From NCBI GenBank assembly GCA_031289625.1, contig JAITPB010000008.1, positions 1 through 11,083 of the forward strand: a stretch of DNA of 11,083 nucleotides, in the 5' to 3' direction. Below the pieces are notes generated by a model. It was not told the DNA's origin and searched no databases. It saw nothing but the letters and a program-made list of their open reading frames with translations. Below, in pieces: positions 8,708-11,083 of the stretch. How positions within the stretch are numbered: position 1 is the first letter of the stretch; the number at the start of each line of letters is the position of its first letter. Made by a program: the position numbers and the translations under genes. The stretch is from Clostridiales bacterium (GTDB lineage Bacteria; Bacillota; Clostridia; Lachnospirales; WQUN01).

Positions 8708-8757
8708 TTGAATTGTTTTTCTTTTTCCCGTATAATATCGATATTATTAGTAACGGG
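8708..8757 (+). promoter_or_regulatory. Strong sigma-A-type promoter overlapped by a 16-bp palindrome
   Basis: TTGAAT (8708-8713), a 17-bp spacer and a perfect TATAAT (8731-8736) precede the decarboxylase. A perfect 16-bp palindrome, ATAATATCGATATTAT (8732-8747), covers the -10 box and probably the start site. Outer arms CCCGT (8727-8731) and ACGGG (8753-8757) flank it, the second forming part of the ribosome site GGGAG. This geometry suits a repressor that blocks RNA polymerase. The regulator is not in the window. Confidence 0.75.
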
Positions 8758-8768
8758 AGACGGCGCGA

Positions 8769-10211
8769 TTGCTGTACGCCTACGTTCAAAATTATTTGCG
8801 TGAGGATATTTATCCGTTTCACATGCCCGGACATAAACGGGGCCGGCGGTTTTTCCCCGCCTTTCCGCTGGACTTTGACATGACGGAATTTGACGGGATG
8901 GACAATTTGCACGCGCCGGAAGGCGTAATCCTACGGACGCAGGAAGCCATCGCGCGGATCTACGGCGCGCGGGAGAGCTTCATGCTGGTCAACGGCGCGA
9001 CGTCTGGCGTCATCGCCGCTGTCTGCTCCGTCTGCGGGGATGGGGACAAAATCCTGGCGGCGCGGAATTCTCACGCGAGCCTGTTCAGCGCCTTGCTGTT
9101 TTCAGGCGCGAAGCCCGTTTTTTTTTATCCGGAAATGACCGCGCGCGGGTTTGCGGGCGCCGTGCCGCCCGAAGCTGTTGACAGGCTTCTGCGTCTGCAT
9201 GAGGATTGCAAGGCCGTGTTTCTGACAAGCCCCACCTATGAAGGTTTTATCTCGGACATACAATCCATCGCTGCTGTGGTTCACGCCCATGATAAAATAC
9301 TCATCGTCGACGAGGCGCACGGCGCGCATTTTCCCTTTCACGCCATCTTTCCGCCGTCGGCGCTTTCGCAGGGCGCGGATATCACCGTCAACAGCCTCCA
9401 TAAAACGCTGCCCGCTTTGACGCAAAGCGCCTTGCTGCACATCCAGGGCGGGCGCGCGGATGGGGATCGGCTTCGCTTTTTTTTGCGCTGCGCGCAAACG
9501 AGCAGCCCCTCGTACATGCTGATGTCTGTGATGGACTGCGTTTTGCGCCGCCTATCGGAAGATACGGAACTCTTTGAGACGTACGCGGCCGCCTTGATGG
9601 AAACAAGGAAAACCTTATCCAATAACATAAGTATAGAGCTGCTTTCGCAAAGCGGGATGGATCCCAGCAAGCTTTTGTTTGTTATACACGGCGGATATAC
9701 GGGGGCTTGGCTGGAAAAAGAACTGGCTGAACATTATAAAGTGCAGTTGGAAATGAGCGGGCGCGGGTACGCCCTCGCCATGACAAGCGTAGCTGACGAG
9801 CGGCGTGGTTTTGAAAGGCTGGTGCGCGGCGTGTCAGAACTGAGCCGGATGATCGAGCGCGCGGACAATCGTCCGGACGATCGTCCGGACAATCATCCGG
9901 CGGATAATCATCCAGGCAATCACCCAGCGGATAATCACCCGGCGGATAATCGTCCGGCGCCTGATCAGGCGTGGCCGCGCGCCGATGTGGTGTACACGCC
10001 CAGGCGGGCTGCGGCCATGCCGTTTGAAACGGTTGCGCTGCGGGAAAGCGAGGGCCGCGCGGCGGCGGAGTTTATCACCCCCTATCCGCCGGGCATACCG
10101 GTTTTGGCGCCGGGGGAACGAGTGACCCGCGAAATTCTCGGATTGCTGGAATTGTTGAAAACAGAGGGCGGCCGCGCCAGGCTGCGCGTCATTCAGGACA
10201 CTGGGGAATGA
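8769..10211 (+). CDS. PLP-dependent Orn/Lys/Arg decarboxylase (YaaO/SpeA-like)
   Basis: 480-residue fold-type I decarboxylase, expected to make a polyamine precursor (cadaverine, putrescine or agmatine) in the cytoplasm. Visible marks: FHMPGHKRGRRF (17-28), VNGATSG (74-80, PLP phosphate loop), NSHAS (100-104), SPTYEG (154-159), VDEAHGAHF (180-188, D181 and H184) and the Schiff-base lysine K212 in SLHKTLPALTQ. The C-terminal domain is about 405-470 (ITPYPPGIPVLAPGE). Length is that of the short Bacillus type without the N-terminal wing domain of E. coli inducible enzymes. Between the domains (365-397) lies a low-complexity hinge of seven (A)DN(H/R)P units. Start is TTG 8769 with GGGAG 9 nt upstream; no better start is seen. 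Substrate cannot be assigned among Arg, Lys and Orn. Expression is probably repressible through the palindrome at the promoter. Confidence 0.9.
   Translation: MLYAYVQNYLREDIYPFHMPGHKRGRRFFPAFPLDFDMTEFDGMDNLHAPEGVILRTQEAIARIYGARESFMLVNGATSGVIAAVCSVCGDGDKILAARNSHASLFSALLFSGAKPVFFYPEMTARGFAGAVPPEAVDRLLRLHEDCKAVFLTSPTYEGFISDIQSIAAVVHAHDKILIVDEAHGAHFPFHAIFPPSALSQGADITVNSLHKTLPALTQSALLHIQGGRADGDRLRFFLRCAQTSSPSYMLMSVMDCVLRRLSEDTELFETYAAALMETRKTLSNNISIELLSQSGMDPSKLLFVIHGGYTGAWLEKELAEHYKVQLEMSGRGYALAMTSVADERRGFERLVRGVSELSRMIERADNRPDDRPDNHPADNHPGNHPADNHPADNRPAPDQAWPRADVVYTPRRAAAMPFETVALRESEGRAAAEFITPYPPGIPVLAPGERVTREILGLLELLKTEGGRARLRVIQDTGE
9861..9956 (+). repeat. Tandem 12/15-bp repeats encoding the decarboxylase hinge
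   Basis: Seven in-frame units of four or five codons encode (A)DNRP, DDRP, DNHP, ADNHP, GNHP, ADNHP and ADNRP. The first part contains a perfect 20-bp palindrome, GTCCGGACGATCGTCCGGAC (9871-9890). Units differ by whole codons, so copy number can change without frameshift. The array lies exactly at the boundary between the PLP/small domain and the C-terminal domain. Confidence 0.88.
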
Positions 10212-10257
10212 GAATGTCTGGCGCTGTTTTCCGGGAATCAGCGGCAAGGAGGCTCGC

Positions 10258-10626
10258 GTGATTACTTTGACGTTACAGGATATTCTTTTCGCGGCGGTAC
10301 TCGCGTTCGCGCTTACATGGCTGATCATGAGCTTTGGGCATATGATTCAGTCTGTGTGGTCTAAGCCGACGGAGTTTGATTACCTGCCGAAAGATATGAA
10401 TAAAGTCTTACAAAAATGTTATCACCTTTTTCCGAGAGATATCGTTCAGTTTCACGGCGAAACATTTCGCCGCGGCATGAAAGTCCGCGTCAGGACCAAT
10501 CAGCACAAAATATTTGAAGGCCAGCTCATCGGCTTAAATAACGAAAACATGCTCTGTGTTTTGACGAACCGGTATATTGTCGCTCACGAGTTGGATAAAA
10601 TTGAGGAAATGAATATTTTATGCTAA
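10258..10626 (+). CDS. Small membrane-anchored protein of unknown function
   Basis: 122 residues. An N-terminal hydrophobic segment (about 5-28, LQDILFAAVLAFALTWLIM) would anchor it in the membrane. A linker (VWSKPTEFDYLPKDMNKVLQKC) leads to a compact beta-rich region (about 57-120) with RRGMKVRVRTNQHKIFEGQL and IGLNNENMLCVLTNRYIVAHELDKIEEM. Its strand pattern resembles a small SH3/Sm-like barrel; that is an impression, not a family match, and I do not recognise the protein. The start is GTG 10258 with a full AAGGAGG 5 nt upstream. It begins 46 nt after the decarboxylase stop with no terminator between them, so it is probably co-transcribed. It ends at the bidirectional hairpin shared with addB. 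The strong ribosome site and codon pattern support a real gene. Confidence 0.8.
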   Translation: MITLTLQDILFAAVLAFALTWLIMSFGHMIQSVWSKPTEFDYLPKDMNKVLQKCYHLFPRDIVQFHGETFRRGMKVRVRTNQHKIFEGQLIGLNNENMLCVLTNRYIVAHELDKIEEMNILC

Positions 10627-10629
10627 GTG

Positions 10630-10664
10630 AAAAGACGCTGGCGTGGAGGTCAGCGTCTTTTTTC
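10630..10664. terminator. Bidirectional terminator between the small membrane protein and addB
   Basis: AAAAGACGCTG and CAGCGTCTTTTTT form an 11-bp stem around a loop of about 10 nt; each strand ends in a T run. It ends the rightward decarboxylase unit and the leftward addB. The addB stop codon (10650-10652) sits at the base of the loop, so one arm encodes the last residues EKRR of AddB. Confidence 0.88.
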
Positions 10665-11083
10665 GTTATCATTGAACAAAACGGCTGCGGCGGGCTGAAC
10701 CACATTGTACTTATTTTTCCTCTCAGTCGCTTCCAGCGCGCAGACCGCACCGTACGGACAATAGCTGCAGCCTGTGCGCTGTCCTTTTTGATAGGGAAAA
10801 GAATTAATATCGCCCGCGAGGATGGCGTTGCCGATCTCAGCCGCTTTGGCGTCAGCAACCTTCCGCAGCTTGTCAAATGTTTTAAGGCTGAGCGCGGAGG
10901 AAGCCGCGCCAAATTCTCCGTCTGTTTTACGAATGGATACAGGGATGATGGGAGACTCCCCCACGATGTTTTCATCCATGCCATACACCACGTCTTTGTC
11001 CGCCAAAACCACGCCGGACATTTTAAATGTCTTTAAGATCATGTCTTCCAAACGGGCCAGGGACGATTGTCCGCCCGGACGAT
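10650..11083 (-). CDS. addB: ATP-dependent helicase/nuclease subunit B (AddB), C-terminal end, 5' part off the right edge
   Basis: The frame is open at the right edge and 143 full codons are visible. AddAB is the Firmicutes counterpart of RecBCD: it processes double-strand ends for recombination and degrades linear DNA. The visible part is the end of the AddB nuclease domain: MILKTFKMSGVVLADKDVVY, then GMDENIVGESPIIPVSI, a helical stretch KTFDKLRKVADAKAAEIGNA, ILAGDINSFPYQKGQRTGC and the iron-sulfur motif C-SY-C-PYGAV-C (CX2CX5C), which with an upstream cysteine holds the [4Fe-4S] cluster in B. subtilis AddB. The nuclease active site is beyond the edge. A Cas4-like protein also ends in clustered cysteines, but the GVVLADKDVV and IIPVSI context favours AddB. 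No addA follows: the gene ends in a terminator against a convergent gene. Confidence 0.87.
   Translation of the reverse strand, partial: RPGGQSSLARLEDMILKTFKMSGVVLADKDVVYGMDENIVGESPIIPVSIRKTDGEFGAASSALSLKTFDKLRKVADAKAAEIGNAILAGDINSFPYQKGQRTGCSYCPYGAVCALEATERKNKYNVVQPAAAVLFNDNEKRR

Noticed and set aside
9861..9956. Possible CRISPR array in the decarboxylase
   Set aside because: Units are 12-15 bp without spacers, are in frame, and encode a protein hinge; no cas genes nearby.
9834..10328. Long open frame on the minus strand opposite the decarboxylase (164 codons)
   Set aside because: Antisense to a gene with clear catalytic motifs; openness follows from the repeat hinge and codon bias. No ribosome site and a low-complexity product.
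10650..11083. Cas4-like nuclease because of clustered C-terminal cysteines
   Set aside because: CX2CX5C with the preceding IIPVSI, ILAGDI and NSFPYQKG pattern fits the AddB tail; no other CRISPR component is present.

Overview
The window looks like a chromosomal piece of an anaerobic, low-to-mid GC Firmicute (Clostridia-like), probably uncultured. The basis is Bacillota-type ribosome binding sites (AGGAG, AAGGAGG) with frequent GTG and TTG starts, a dockerin-bearing secreted protein, an AddB-type recombination nuclease, a YaaO-like Orn/Lys/Arg decarboxylase and T-rich intrinsic terminators. No rRNA, tRNA, IS element, phage gene or CRISPR array was found. No gene-free stretch exceeds about 205 bases.

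Layout. (1) Positions 2-2084, minus strand: a two-gene operon encoding a family 2A (SrpI-type) encapsulin shell and, translationally coupled by a 14-nt overlap, a SufS-type cysteine desulfurase with an N-terminal extension of about 75 residues. The desulfurase runs off the left edge. This is the gene pair of the sulfur-storing encapsulin nanocompartments. Its leader (2099-2191) holds three tandem 14-bp repeats and a 7+7 bp palindrome abutting a TATAAT box. (2) 2289-4064, minus: a secreted GLUG-repeat protein with a C-terminal dockerin, flanked by intrinsic terminators. (3) 4220-8053, minus: three overlapping glycosyltransferase genes, a GtfA/TarM-like GT4 followed by two paralogous GT2-TPR proteins resembling SunS. 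(4) 8169-8672, plus: a GNAT acetyltransferase, divergent from the glycosyltransferases. (5) 8769-10211, plus: a PLP-dependent Orn/Lys/Arg decarboxylase with a strong promoter overlapped by a 16-bp perfect palindrome and an unusual repeat-encoded hinge. (6) 10258-10626, plus: a small membrane-anchored protein of unknown function. (7) 10650-right edge, minus: the C-terminal end of AddB, convergent with (6) and sharing a terminator hairpin with it.

How the genes fit together. The shell would encapsulate the desulfurase, which releases sulfur from cysteine for storage inside the shell. The glycosyltransferase operon probably glycosylates proteins or surface polymers. The neighbouring secreted dockerin protein is a possible substrate, but that rests on proximity only. 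The rightward genes and addB look like ordinary accessory or housekeeping functions. The best candidate for a special biological system is the encapsulin pair, which belongs to a known class but has a short cargo extension and an uncharacterised leader.
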